The translations under genes and the position numbers were made by a program. Shown here piece by piece: positions 1-11,852 of a stretch of 64,000 nucleotides of DNA. Source of the stretch: Hormiphora californensis (Eukaryota > Ctenophora > Tentaculata > Cydippida > Pleurobrachiidae); contig CM035355.1 of NCBI GenBank assembly GCA_020137815.1, positions 1,431,274-1,495,273 on the forward strand, given 5' to 3'. The notes beneath the pieces were generated by a model. The model saw only the letters and a list, made by a program, of their open reading frames with translations, had not been told where the DNA came from and did no database searches. Every line of letters begins with the position of its first letter. Within the stretch, counting starts at the first letter, position 1.

Positions 1-97
1 ATCAGCAAATAAATAAGTGGAAATTAATAAACGAGGATTCGTAGATGACGGATAAATCTATCAAATCCGTGGTGTGTTTGATAACTGAAATACTAAC

Positions 98-1504
98 CAA
101 GTAGTTGGTGGGTGGTTTCCGTAGCAAGATTTTCAGGTAGTGTCTGAGGTTGTGCTGTGCAATCAGCACAGATAGCTACACCTGTTGTGCTCTCTGTGAA
201 TAACGTTAAACTGTGTCCAGATGACCTGAGAGAGAATGGAGTTAACATTAACCGTGGGAAATTTGGGAATTAGTGATGATTTTTCCTAGTCTCGTTTAGT
301 GGTTTACTTCTTCTCCGTTGTACTTTTTACTTTTTAATCGATTTGAAAACTGCAGATGTAATGATAATTCCCAGCGATAAAAAAGTTACTCACTTTCCAG
401 AGTTAGCCCCTTTTAGATGTTCATTGTAGATGTATACATCAGGAATGAACGCATTTAGGATCCCCCTGCAACTATCAATAACACGTGGGTTCGTAGCGGG
501 AGACATCCGACTACAACTTGCAACCCCTCGTATCTTTTTTATCTAATTGAACGGGTTAGAATGTTAGCATTTACCATGTGTGCTGAAGAAAAGGGACAAA
601 ACACGAAAAATATTGAGAAACAGTTCCTGTTCTGCTAGAACTGAGAACACTACCTTTCCAGGATCAGTCCAGTGTAGAGGTTTGATAATTTTCAGAGTAT
701 TACAGGAAAATCTAACTGTCCCACCACCCAGGGGCGGGAACCCACGCTTTGAAATCTCTAGTTCTGCACTGTGTAGCCCCAGCTTTTGACAATAACTCAT
801 AGTCACTTGTTTCACGGTGTCAACCTAGGGGAATGGGGTTTTATTATTATAATACGAGTCAGAGAAGAGTCAGAGAAGAGATAGAAAGAACGTATTGCGT
901 CAGTTATGAAATAAGAAATATGTCTTTGTTCTTACGTTCATGTAATCAAATCCATGAGTTATTCCGTGAAGAGTTATGTTGAACTTCTTTTTAGCAAAAG
1001 GTGCCAGACAGAAAAGAACTTCAAGAAAATAAGACAAGGGTACTGATGTCCCACAGTCAAAGTCTACATCACCTGAAAATGAGGACATAATATTGATATA
1101 ATGTATATGTAGCATCACGATAGTTTTCACAAATCTTAATTCGTACTAATTCTGTACAACTATAAACTGTAGTTTTATTTTTTTCAAATCGACACTGCAA
1201 CAAAATTCAAGACCACTAGTATAGCGGTGCTGGTATCACTAAGTGATACCAACCGCTCATATCAAATCACTATACCTCCAATAATAAACCCCGGATGAAA
1301 CACAACCCTTGTTCCAGTTTCGTTAACTTTCGTCTTACTACCATTGGTTATCTCATTCAGTAGTTTGAGTAGGGTGATCTCATGTTCCAAAAGACCAGGG
1401 TCATCTTCCAGTTTCCTGATTTCCTCGATAGTAACCGGTTTACCAGACAACAGGGAGAGGATCAAGACTTGTCGGAATTCAGAGCTTCCTGTAAACTTAA
1501 ACAT
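98..1504 (-). CDS. RCL1: RNA 3'-terminal phosphate cyclase-like protein, N-terminal part (partial at left edge)
   Basis: Five exons read right to left: 1504-1276, 1072-936, 824-654, 542-394 and 225-98; the gene continues past the left edge. All splice sites are GT-AG and phases match at each join. RCL1 is a nucleolar factor that acts with BMS1 in 18S rRNA processing; it belongs to the RNA cyclase fold but is not known to cyclise RNA. Recognisable family segments are LSGKPV near the start, DDPGLLEHE, NEITNGSKTKVNETGT, a region with LAPFAKKKF, RGFPPLGGG, LHWTDPGKIKKIRG, and IPDVYIYNEHLKGANSGK. The start is the first Met of the conserved N-terminus and is 86 bp downstream of the stop of the RWDD2-like gene on the same strand. 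Family identity is secure; the missing C-terminal exons prevent a length check. Confidence 0.93.
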
Positions 1505-1590
1505 CGTTCGCTACAGCCTACAAGAATTGGATTTTATTATTTGTAGGTGTTCGGAAAAAAGATAAATAAGCTAAGGTGTAGATCGAAATA

Positions 1591-2358
1591 CTAAAACCCA
1601 AATAAAATTGTGAAAACCTCGCCAATTTGTTTATCCTCTAAGAAAGTCCTAAACTGCCCTAAATCTTGGTGGTTATTGGCCCTGCCGTGAACATCAAATA
1701 TCATCTCTCCAAAATCAGTAAATAATCTTCCCTCCAATTCCCTCTCATCATGCTGAAGCTTCAGTAGTTGCCAGTTCATAGCCCGAACTCGGACATTAAA
1801 CTCCCTACAGTTAGCAACACTCCCCTCGATACAAATAACACCGGGTTTTCCAGGTAGGATAAAGCCAGTTAGATCGAGCTCTCTGGACCATTTCACCATG
1901 TTACTTCGCTTTTCTTTGCTGTAAATGTGATGGGCGTAGTACCACAACCTATTCAGAGTAACTATTAGATCTGGAGTGACTGTCTCTTCGCATGAACCGC
2001 TGCTGATTGAGTCAATGAACTCTGTCACCGCACTGACTATCATCAAAAGAGATCCCTCTCCTAATGAATCTGTTGAAATGTCCGTTAGTTGTTGTAGAAG
2101 TTCAATTTCTTGATTAGTAGATAAACTTGTCCATTCAAACCGGAGTTCAGCAGCCTCACACTCTGGATAGCCACTCGGGAGCTCTACGCATAGTTTTAAG
2201 ACAGGAAAACTTAAGTGGAGCCTCAAGACAGGGCACTCGCACGGGTTAGATGCTAATTCCACACATTTATCTCGATCTTCAGTGTCGACTTCGGTGAATT
2301 CTGGGTAGATACTTTCGAGTAGTTCTACTTCATCGAGCTTTTGTTGTGTCGAAGTCAT
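1591..2358 (-). CDS. RWD domain-containing protein 2-like (RWDD2A/B family), intronless
   Basis: One uninterrupted 255-residue reading frame. The N-terminal third (about residues 5-125) is an RWD domain, starting with the typical LDEVELLESIYPEF helix and strand, with the LPSGYPE turn further on. The C-terminal half carries the domain paired with RWD in RWDD2 proteins, including YSKEKR, LDLTGFILPGKPGVICIEG and a C-terminal FTILFGF. RWD domains generally mediate protein binding; the function of RWDD2 proteins is poorly known. Length is close to human RWDD2B. The lack of introns among intron-rich neighbours may mean retrotransposition or intron loss. Its stop is 86 bp upstream of the RCL1 start codon, on the same strand. 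Confidence 0.9.
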   Translation of the reverse strand: MTSTQQKLDEVELLESIYPEFTEVDTEDRDKCVELASNPCECPVLRLHLSFPVLKLCVELPSGYPECEAAELRFEWTSLSTNQEIELLQQLTDISTDSLGEGSLLMIVSAVTEFIDSISSGSCEETVTPDLIVTLNRLWYYAHHIYSKEKRSNMVKWSRELDLTGFILPGKPGVICIEGSVANCREFNVRVRAMNWQLLKLQHDERELEGRLFTDFGEMIFDVHGRANNHQDLGQFRTFLEDKQIGEVFTILFGF

Positions 2359-2695
2359 TTTAGAGCTGCCATTGTTCGTTTTAACGGGTTGTAATTCTTC
2401 CCCTAGCTGTTTTGATGGTATGAAAGAACGAAACTCCGTTAAAAGGATAGAGTAAACGGTCTGGAAAGGCGAAGAAACGAAAATTTAAATTTCGGAAAGT
2501 GCGATTTGGATTTTTGCAACGGTCGCGGTTTTTTTAAACGTAAAATTTCAGTGCGCGCGCGGCTGTACCAGAGATTCTGTTTGCGCGGCCCAATTTTGCA
2601 TCGCAATAAGAGTTTTGATCGCGGATGCCGTTTAGAAGTAACATAACTGCGAAATTGTGGGGGGAAACAGTTGAAAACGAACGATATACATGAAC

Positions 2696-2828
2696 TATAA
2701 AAGAACCCAACACTATCACAACACTCAACAGTTTCCAAAACAAAATGTCACAATCTCACAACGATAACCAGACTTCAACTTTCAAGTTCACTAAAAGTAA
2801 AGCCCTGACTCAGACTGTAAAAGTGTAA
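2696..2828 (+). other. Possible core promoter and 27-codon short ORF
   Basis: A TATAAAAG box at about 2696 is followed 49 bp later by an ATG (2745) that opens a 27-codon frame rich in Ser, Thr, Gln and Lys, ending at a TAA at 2826-2828. It lies between divergent transcription units (RWDD2-like on minus to the left). It could be a small gene, the first exon of an unseen one, or chance. No homology was recognised. Confidence 0.25.
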
Positions 2829-3094
2829 AAGTGTAAAGTTAACACTGTAAATTACAGTCACCTTGGTCGGCACCTAAAGATATTCTCCTGTCCCCTCCCT
2901 TCGGAGGGGAATCCAGGCACCGCCATCTGCATCACATCAAGAGTGTACTAAAATAGTTCTTTTTTTTCGTGTTTCAAACTTTATCATACTGCTCCAATTT
3001 CGTCTCTGAGAGACGGTCTCTCTCCCGGCACTTCTTCTTGATATTTTTCTTCTTCTTCATCTTCTTCTTCTTCATCTTCTTCTTGGTGTGATCT

Positions 3095-3187
3095 TTATAC
3101 TGCAACGGCGGGGGCGGGGGTTGGCGGTGGCGTACATCCACAGCCACCCTTCGGTGGACATCCACAGTTAATCTGGGAGGGAGACAT
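3095..3187 (-). other. 30-residue Cys-rich short ORF downstream of the SAXO-like gene
   Basis: A 30-codon frame starting with ATG contains a compact CGCPPKGGCGC core followed by a Pro/Thr/Ala tail. It lies 108 bp downstream of the SAXO-like stop, on the same strand, so it may be 3' UTR. It overlaps in another frame a CTT-rich microsatellite that encodes poly-Lys. The paired CxC motifs resemble a metal-binding peptide, but nothing else supports expression. Confidence 0.2.
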
Positions 3188-3294
3188 GATTTAGATAACA
3201 GTTTATGATTCATTCAAAATGATCTGTCGCAATGTTTGTGAGTGTCAGAAACAGAAACGAGACCCTCTACTACAGAAGTCAGGGAAAGTCATAC

Positions 3295-6200
3295 TCATAG
3301 TCCTACACGAACCTCGTAAACTTGATGACCCTTTGCCACTTCCTTGAAGGTATACTGGTCCAGTTGAGCAAGGGTTGGTACCAGACACTTCTTCTCGGTG
3401 AAGTGGGACCCATAGGAGGTAGCCATGTAGCGGTTAGCACCGAAATCAATAGCCGCATCTGGAGGAAGGGATGGTGGTGAAATAACGGTAAGTGAGTTAC
3501 GCGACGTAGTTCCGACTCAATCTGATAGCAGGGGAGAATGTGGTACACAAAAGTTCAGAATCATATTACCTCGTTTTTTGCTGGTCCGAGCCTTTCCAGG
3601 TATTATTGGGTAGTGGGACTTGTAGCTGGTACTGTAGGGCTCACCACCATCATCAAACTTGATGTTCGTCCGCTCTCCCTTCTTCCTGGAGGAGGATATA
3701 AAATGTTGGAAAAATAGGAACTTCTCTAGGATTGTGCCCTGTTGAACAAACTGAAATATTGCCAACTCTAATTATGCCTCTTAGATCTATGAAACTCATT
3801 TGAAATTTACCCGGAAACTCCCATAAACATACTTGTTAGCAGATTTAGATTTAGATGCTCCACCATACGCAGCATGCTTGAACATCAGCAAACTCAGTCG
3901 GCGGTAACCATCAGGTCTGAACCCCGTGACATGGGCATGTCTTCAACCACCAACCCCTGCAGAAATATGAGGGTTTACTTTTAGTGGGAATGAGATGGGC
4001 AGTTTAGAGGCAGAGGGGAAGTGGTTTAGAGGGGAGTGGTTTATGAAGGAGTACAAGAACGGAACTTGGTAAATGAAATCGTTACAGATTTATCATAGCC
4101 ATGCTCTCCTATGACCCCGCATTCAACTGCCACGGCCAGGAGGCCCAGAACCAAGATTTGCAGTCCAATAATAACCGTCTCCCCCGAGGAGGAAAGACAA
4201 CACGAATATCGTGAGACCATCACCACTTTTAGTATCAAGTGCTCCAGATTCAACCCCGAAATCATCCAGAAAAGAGCGGAATCCACTAATACGGGAAGTC
4301 ACCCCGGCATTATACCGGCCTATGACAGCTAATAAATGGCCATATTCAAGTGAGAATAGAAAGCCTCATGTGTCTAAAGATATCCTGAAAGCTGAAGAGG
4401 AAGAAGGTAGAACAATAACAGAGCGAGATCATAACACTCAAATACAGTCTGAACTCTCTACTGAGCAACCACCAAAAGGTGACTCATGGGAGTTACCTGG
4501 GGTGACTGTTGTCAGGGAATGCCGGGCACAACAATATCGGTTTATGTAAAATATGTTTTTTGTTTTGTTTCTGAGATAACTCTTTGTATGATTTACTCAA
4601 CAACTAAAAACCAGATATGAACCTGATGACTATTAATAAGGTTGACTTACATTGGTTTTCCCCATTTCGTAGTTAATCCCCATAATATTGTTATGATCGA
4701 TCTTGTTGATGAGTGGTCGTCCGTAGTTGAACTTTACATAGTTAGATCGGTTCAATGTTGCCATATCCAACTCTCCAGTAGCAGGGGCGATCTCTGAAGA
4801 AATATGGACGGTTTAGATCTCATAATAATATCATGAGATCTAATATTATTAATATCAGTATTTGTCTTATTAACTCTAAAACCCGCTCACCGTCTTTGAA
4901 CGAGGCCTTGTTTAATCGTTGTATGTCCTTTTTAGGGAAATCAGCTGCGTAGCTGGTGTCTCCAGCACCACCCATTTTCAGCTGTTTCATCGCATTAGAC
5001 ATATCTGAAGAAGAAGAGAATTTCAAGTATCATGAAAATGATTTGGGAATAGTTTCTCTTGTAAGACAATGGTTGACTCGACGACTCGTTCCCTGCGTGA
5101 TCAAAACAGATCATGTTAATCGATGACAAAACTAACCGAATTCTTTGCTCGTGTCTGAGATTCCAGCGTAAGCCCGGGCGTGTTCCGTAGCCATGACAGT
5201 CGGGGGAGCAGGGAAGTGGGCGAGAGTCACCGTGTCACCAGTCATCTTATCACTGGGGATCTGAGGGCGATATAATTTGGTTTTTCAACACAACTAAAAA
5301 CTGAACTTTGGGGAGGCTGAATATCTGACTAATGAGTCGTAATCGATAATACGACTACGGACTGGTGGTGTGTCAGTGTGGTCATCTAGTTACCTCAATT
5401 TGATCCTTTGGTCGTCTCCTCTCCACTCCCACCTTTAGGTGACCCTTGAAGTCTGACTGAACAATCGTATTGAGATCCTGATCTCCCTCGAATAGCACCA
5501 GTTCGTCCTTAAATGTGGCTGCCTTTTCCTTGGTACTTTTCTCTCCCTGGGGGTAAGGACGCTAGATATTGGGGGTTAGTGATAACATCTGTCATCTGCA
5601 GTACTACCAGTGGTAGATCGATTAAAGTTTAACAGAACACGTACATTTTAAATTGTGAAGTTTTAGTGGAGCAGTAATATATCTTTCGCTCATTATCCAG
5701 TGTGTATGCTTTATAAATTGTAACGTTGGTAACTACAAACACACTGTATATAATACTGGATATACGTCAGTGAATATGTGTCTCCCATCATGCACGACAG
5801 GGGACTGTTATTAATCTAACACAGCGTGGATTGCACGTGAACACTTAGAGTGTGGGGCGACTGAAGTGTTGAACAGTTAAATGTGAACTGATGGTATGAT
5901 AATCAGATACTGCTCGAATCGTGATAAACTGGCAACACGTGTATCAGTAACATAGCAGCATGCTTGAGGTACTGTAATGAATAACGAAAGTATAATCTTT
6001 ATGAAATTAGATTTATAACTGTAGTGCGTCCCTAAAAATAAGATAAAAGTAAAAACATAACAATTCTCACATTCCCTACTGGAACATAACTATGCAGTAA
6101 CATGATAATTCAACTGTAACAATGCAGTACCTGGAATTGTGTACCATAACTGGTAACATGGTTATTCTCCTTTCCAAAGTTCACCGCTGTACCTCGCCTC

Positions 6201-9200
6201 TTGCTTTTCCTCATCTTGGGCTGGGGACGGCTGAAGTCTGCTCCGTAGAGGGAGACACCCACCCTGGGATCGGTCCCAAAATCAACACCCATATCTTCAA
6301 CACTGAGGGAACAGATATAGTTACTTTGATAATGAAGTTATCCATCCCTTGTGGTTTCGTAGTGCTAGTGCTAGTTAGTACAGTGGGGGTGGGGGAACAC
6401 AGTCAGTCTAGAGCAACATCAGCTTCGATTCTCATAAAACAGCAAAAACAAAGCTGTACTGTGTGTTCAAGCCAACCCCCACCTACATGGCTTTCTGAGC
6501 GGGTGCAGTACTAAATCCAGGAAAGTGTAGTGCGGTAGTGGTATCCTTGGCAACCAAATCAGCATCCGTAACCCCGAACACATTGCTGTCTGCTATCTTG
6601 TTAATAACAGGTCGTCCATAGTCCCGTGCTATGTAGTCTGATTTGTTAATGGTTGCCAGGTCTAGCTTTCCCTCAGGACCACTTAACTCTGGGGGAGGGG
6701 GAGATCTATTAGTTTTTTAGTACACTTCTAATCGTTTTACGGATTTCCCATACAGCATGCTACAATCCTCTACACAGTTATGGGCTAGAAATAATTTCAC
6801 CGACGACAACAACGTCAACAAAACACTCACGGTCAGCGTGATGGGCAGGTTGAGATTTGGAGATGGCCTTGACAGGGAACTGGGCTGCATAACTTGTCGT
6901 GGAATCCATTGCAATCGTGGGAGCTGCGGGAGAGAGAGAGAGAGAGAGAGAGAGGTGATGAGGTCAATTCAAACAAAAAGGATGACTTATTATTTAAAAA
7001 AGTTAGGGAGAGTGCTCCCCTTTTTTGTACATTTTAGTTAGACTTTTTATACAGGTTGGAAGACCTGGAGTTATAGTCGTTCTGACTCTGCTTCAACTGT
7101 CCGATCGCGGGGTACTCCCACGATCTTCGATTGGCTTTATACTCATTTCTCGTGGTAGACTTGGCCTCCCGACGATTGATGAGATTACTTCGGCAATCTA
7201 CGACTGCTATTGCTATCGAAGGCGGCCTGCCAGCCCCGAAGGGCAATCATACTATATCTCAACAACTTTTATATCAAACATTTCGGATAGAAATTTTCCT
7301 TGTTTTTTAGTAAGAGTAATACTCTAATCCACTAAATGATACAAAAATCAAATCATTAGGTCATCTCTAAGTAATAAAAATGGAATCCCGTCCCTTACCT
7401 ACTACTGCATCCGTTTTGGATCTCTCCAAGGGTTGGGCAGCGTGTCCAGGATAGTCCGATCTCATCTGAGTGACCCCCTCCACTGCACCAACACCCAGCC
7501 CTATCTGGTCGGTGGGTTTGGGCCGATCCAGCTGCATGGCATCGTGACCCTGGGAATGGAAATGGTAAGATAAGTCTAAGAATTAATTTTCCACTCCTAT
7601 CGCGTTTCCTCCAAGAAAGAAGACCTATTTATACCTTTCCTATAGTTTAGCTAGTTGGTAATGAACAATTATTTCTTTAATTAGCTCACCTTGTAGTCAG
7701 ATTTGACGATGGTGGCGTGTTGCTGATTTCCATGGAACAATTCAGCGTATCAGGGTACTCGAATGCAGCATTTGAATCATCGTCTTTGTCCCCCTGGAAT
7801 TGTGTACCATAACTGGTGGCGTGATTATTCTCCTTTCCGAAGTCCACCGCTGTACCTCGCCTCTTGCTTTTCCTCATCTTGGGCTGAAATCCAGGATGAT
7901 GTAGATGCGGTGGTCGTCTCCTTGGCAACCAGATCAGCATCTGTAACCCCGAACACATTGCTGTCTGCTATCTTGTTAATAACAGGTCGCCCATAGTCCC
8001 GTGCTATGTAGTCTGATTTGTTAATGGTTGCCTAGGTCTAGCTTTCCCTCAGGACCACTTAACTCTGGGGGAGGATTTGAATCAGGGTTACTACCTAATA
8101 GTAGGACACAATTTCCCAAGCCCAGTACCCCCTGCATACTGTGGATTAGAAGGATTCTAACAAACTGGAATAGAGTATTAATTAGTTTGAAAATTCCCGT
8201 ATTCCTAAAAATACTCACGGTCAGCGTGATGGGCAGGTTGAGATTTGGAGATGGCCTTGACAGGGAACTGGGCTGCATAACTTGTCGTGGAATCCATTGC
8301 AATCGTGGGAGCTGTGAAGGGAGAGAAGTTATTAAAAGTGGCTAATTTAGCCATTTGGGTATGATATCCCCTCTTCTTCGCTCCCTCCTGTGCTGTCCTC
8401 TCTCACGTTTAGCGTGTGCGACGTTTAGTTAGGGAGAGAAAAAGATAGGGTACACCGTGTCCAATTTAGTCATCAGGATAAAGGATTTTAATCTTCTCCA
8501 GGACATTGGATACGAAATCCCATCCCTCAGAGCCTGAACTCCCAAAGTATGGAATCCCGTCCCTTACCTACTACTGCATCCGTTTTGGATCTCTCCAAGG
8601 GCTGGGCAGCGTGTCCAGGATAGTCCGATCTCATCTGAGTGACCCCCTCCACCGCACCCACACCCAGTCCTATCTGGTCGGTGGGTTTGGGTCGATCCAG
8701 CTGCATGGCATCGTGACCCTGGGAGGAAGAATTGGATAATACTGTCACATAATTTAAATACTGGCAAGTTTAGCTACTTAGTAAAACAATTGTCAATGAA
8801 TGGACCATTCAACGGAGACACTCATAGCTTGTACTGTTTTACAACATGCATGTATTATTTCCCTCCATAATACCATCTATTCGTTCAGAATCAAATGGAA
8901 AACTGGAGAATCTATGGACCATAGATTCTACGACATCTGAACGAATAGACGAGATGATGGTAGATGAAAGCGATATATCATTCCGACCATAACGCACAAA
9001 GCGATGCACTTTCCTAGCTATCTCACCTTGTAATCAGATTTGACGATGGTTGCATGTTGCTGATTTCCATGAAACAGATTCAGGGTATCAGGGTACTCAA
9101 ATGCAGCCTTGGACGCGACGTATATGTCCCCCTGAGGGTGGCGGGTGTAATAAACTGACTTCATTCTAGTGACAAGGAGAGAAACAGTATTCAATGGCAA

Positions 9201-9622
9201 CAATTTATAGTATATCGGTGGTCGGATATGAACATGCATGATAAATCTCATTCAAGGTGGGACATAAAAGAAGTCCATGACTATCTGGACCGTATTCTGA
9301 GATAAACTATTTAAAAGACTTGATCCAGAGAGCTCTAAGATTCTAAGAAGACGGACAACTACAAGCGACGGTGAATTTTAAAGATCATAATAAAACAATT
9401 TACGTACTTGAAGTACCAAACTCATACTACGTACCTGGCCCTGAAGTCACGTACCTGTCCCTGAAGTCACGTACCTGGCCCTGAAGTCACGTACCTGGCC
9501 CTGAAGTCACGTACCTGGCCCTGAAGTGCAAGTTTGCCAGTGCTGGAGTACTTGTGCTTGGAGGTACAGTGGTGTTTTCCACAACTACAGATGTCACACA
9601 CACAACGTTCTTTAATGACCAT
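3295..9622 (-). CDS. SAXO-type axonemal microtubule-stabilising protein (multi-exon, internally duplicated)
   Basis: Exon 1 (9622-9515) encodes a Cys/His-rich N-terminus, MVIKERCVCDICSCGKHHC, the hallmark start of SAXO1/2 (FAM154) proteins, which bind and stabilise ciliary and flagellar microtubules. Later exons carry short repeated modules of the type TSYxxxFxxK and KSDYK: 9131-9027, 8718-8568, 8311-8219, 8064-about 7960, about 7890-7690, 7549-7399, 6923-6831, 6688-6487, 6302-6131, 5546-5394, 5260-5137, 5004-4891, 4793-4651, an exon near 3950-3810, one near 3685-3573, and 3460-3295 with the stop. Most junctions keep phase. The exon at 8064 has a one-base insertion and the module near 7740 a one-base deletion, so the middle copy cannot be read through. 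The 4651 to 3950 join also does not close, so an exon there was probably missed. SAXO4 (PPP1R32) shares the same repeat style and is an alternative name for the C-terminal half. Confidence 0.72.
6131..8718 (-). repeat. Tandem exon-cassette duplication inside the SAXO-like gene
   Basis: Four consecutive exons occur twice. Copy A is 8718-8568, 8311-8219, 8064-onwards and about 7890; copy B is 7549-7399, 6923-6831, 6688-6487 and 6302-6131. The first pair has identical length (151 nt) with about five substitutions; the second pair is 93 nt in both. Flanking intron stretches next to the exons are also shared. In copy A the third and fourth exons are fused by loss of the intron between them, and one extra base (GACCTAGGC versus GACCTGGC) gives an early stop. 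Copy B is open throughout. Confidence 0.85.
8887..8957. repeat. Imperfect hairpin in a SAXO-like intron
   Basis: The segment beginning ATCTATTCGTTCAGA is answered by TCTGAACGAATAGA about 40 bp later, with a second small palindrome (CTATGGACCATAG) inside. It is probably a short MITE remnant. Confidence 0.6.
9431..9530. repeat. 20-bp tandem repeat, five copies, across the SAXO-like exon 1 splice donor
   Basis: The unit on the plus strand is GTACCTGGCCCTGAAGTCAC. On the coding (minus) strand each unit reads GGCCAG, then GTACGT (donor consensus), then CTTCAG (acceptor-like). Exon 1 ends in the first unit; the remaining units sit in the intron. Confidence 0.9.
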
Positions 9623-10234
9623 TCCGGTGCCGTGGGAGGACTACTGAAGAGAAGGGGTGGATTAAATTGAGATTTGGGGCACTGGACGACAACTTGAGAG
9701 AGGGGGGCGACAGTGCCCGACTGCCAAAAAGGGTAGTAAACCGTTGGGAAAAGAGAATGAACGAGAATCGAAAACACTAAACAGCATGTAACAGAAATGT
9801 GCATGCTGTACGTGCAAAATAACGGAGCAAAAAGAACCGAGGCCTTGATATAGTGGAATGGAGAGTTGGTCTTGTTTAAACCGTGCGTGCAAACCGAGCT
9901 CTGCATGGATTATGCGTGGAGTAAGGAGAGGGAGAGAGAAAGCAAGTTTACACTTACAGAAAAGCTATTGTGCAGTCGTGATATGAAAAATATAGTGATG
10001 GCTGGCCAGGCAGGCGATTCAGTGTCTCGATCTAGGCTTGTGAAAATATGATATTATCCCGAGCAAATTGGTTCATCAGGCCCTAACATGGAAATTAGTA
10101 CTGGGATTGGGAAGTTGCTATGGCCAAGCAACTTAAACTTGTGAAGCACGCCATTGAACGAGAAAACAAAATAATGAACGAGAGAGGGAGTGACTGTGAG
10201 TGAGAAAGAGAAACTAAGAAAGAGAAACTAAGAA

Positions 10235-10313
<79 letters not shown>

Positions 10314-11672
10314 GAAAGAGAGACTCAGAAAGAGAGTTTCCACTGTAATAGAGGCTGCGTGTGATAGTAGTTGCGCTAACAAGAGGACTTATATATTATG
10401 AGTGCATGTTTAATACTCTCATGCCGTATTAAGCATCATGATGCATCATAGACTGGGAGTCGGGGAGATATGATAACACAGTGGAGCGTGATATGAGGTA
10501 CAAGGGGGTATAGGGGACAAACCGATAAAGGTTTGATATTGTCAATGATAAACCATCTTGCTGTCTGGCGGCGCCTACCCGATCTGAGCGCACTATTGAA
10601 AATCAAAAGAGGTTTGCGGTCATTATAATGTGAAGTGATTTGGTCAGAACACTTTATAACTCACATTCTGTCAGTGGTGTTCAAAGGAAGTTGGCTGACC
10701 ATCACCCACAGTTTACAGTCTTTATTAGGACTCCTTGTTTGTCATTTTTAGATCCCATTACCGGATCCCATCAACGTAACAACTGTAGTAGAGGAGGAGC
10801 TCGAGATAGATCTCGGCTGAAATAAAAGGTTATATAATTAAACGCCCTGTTATAATGTAGGGGGACTGTGGGCTGTGGGCCAACCCTTGTTAAGTTCTAA
10901 CCCTCTTGACATTTGTAAAGGAGCTCACGAAAAGGGGCCGTCGAGCTGGGCAATACCCACCCACGAATGAGTGATTGACAGGTTAAACCTACGAGAAAGT
11001 TAAGATAGCAGCGAAGGGTGGGGTTAAGACTGTCATCTCGCTGATCCATTCTCGTGTGATTCGCTCAGAGCGCTGAGGGTGGTCCAAGTTAGACATCATG
11101 CTGACAGGGGAAAGATAGATCAATTGATAGCCGCGTCACAGCAAGGGTCTTCTAAGAATAAGGCGTGGGCTTGTCTTCTTCGAAGGATAAGATTAAACTT
11201 TCTTCGAAGAAACATTAACAGCAAAAGAGAAAATATGTTGACTTTGTCGCGTTTATATTTGTTTCATTTCCTCCCATAGTTTGGCAGTTGAGGTACAGGT
11301 GTGGAGCCTCTAAAAACTAGAAGTTCTAGAAAAGTAAAACTCTGCCCATAAGATGTGATAACAGATAGGGCACTACAAGGACACACACACTAATATTGTG
11401 ACGAAAATACAAACACACAAACAAATCCAACATAATGGGTTCACTACAAGAATACCCACTGACACCAAGTATCAGCACATTGTGAAGGGATCAAATCAAT
11501 CAAAACAGGGAAGAAAGTCGGCGGCCGGCGCACTACTTATATTGGGAATGATACCTCTTATTTTAGGGGGAAATAAAAACATGCAAAGTGTCACTCGGCA
11601 AATCCAGGAAACCAAATCGATTGTCCGTGATTTCAATCTCTACAAAACCAAACAAATTGTCCCTGGGCGGGG
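9623..11672. other. Upstream region of the SAXO-like gene, no gene seen
   Basis: About 2 kb without a convincing exon. It holds a (GA)n array at 10230-10310, irregular purine-rich DNA around it, and a partial copy near 10558 of a short element also present at 41757 (shared GGCG-rich end and TCTGAGCGCACT). The promoter of the SAXO-like gene should lie just above 9622, but no TATA box is evident. Confidence 0.5.
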
Positions 11673-11852
11673 TTAAGAGGAGTAGGGGCTCTGGTACATG
11701 CCACCAGCATTCTCAGTATGGGGTGGAAAAGTACTAGTGTAGCCACCGCCACCGGGTGCCCCCGCCAACCCACTTTCTGCGTAGCCGCCCAGACCAGATT
11801 CCGAGTTTTGCATATCTTGCATCTGCTTGAAGGCGTGATACGCAATGGCACC
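11673..11852 (-). CDS. Terminal exon of an unidentified gene
   Basis: A clean acceptor (TTCTTCAG) at 11853 opens a phase-0 frame of about 59 codons, starting GAIAYHAFKQMQDMQ and continuing as a Gly/Ser/Tyr-rich tail ending SPYSS and a TAA stop. Upstream exons, to the right on the minus strand, were not found with confidence. The Gly/Tyr-rich tail suggests a disordered C-terminus. The family was not recognised. Confidence 0.4.
   Translation of the reverse strand, partial: GAIAYHAFKQMQDMQNSESGLGGYAESGLAGAPGGGGYTSTFPPHTENAGGMYQSPYSS

Noticed and set aside
3303-3548. Minus-strand frame read as MYHILPCYQ... at 3.3-3.5 kb
   Set aside because: The other frame here, ending YEVRVGL, has the TSYGSHF module and joins in phase to the upstream SAXO-like exon.
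4111-4549. Overlapping frames on both strands at 4.1-4.5 kb
   Set aside because: They lie in the gap where the SAXO-like model may be missing an exon, but none has a matching phase or an SAXO-type motif.
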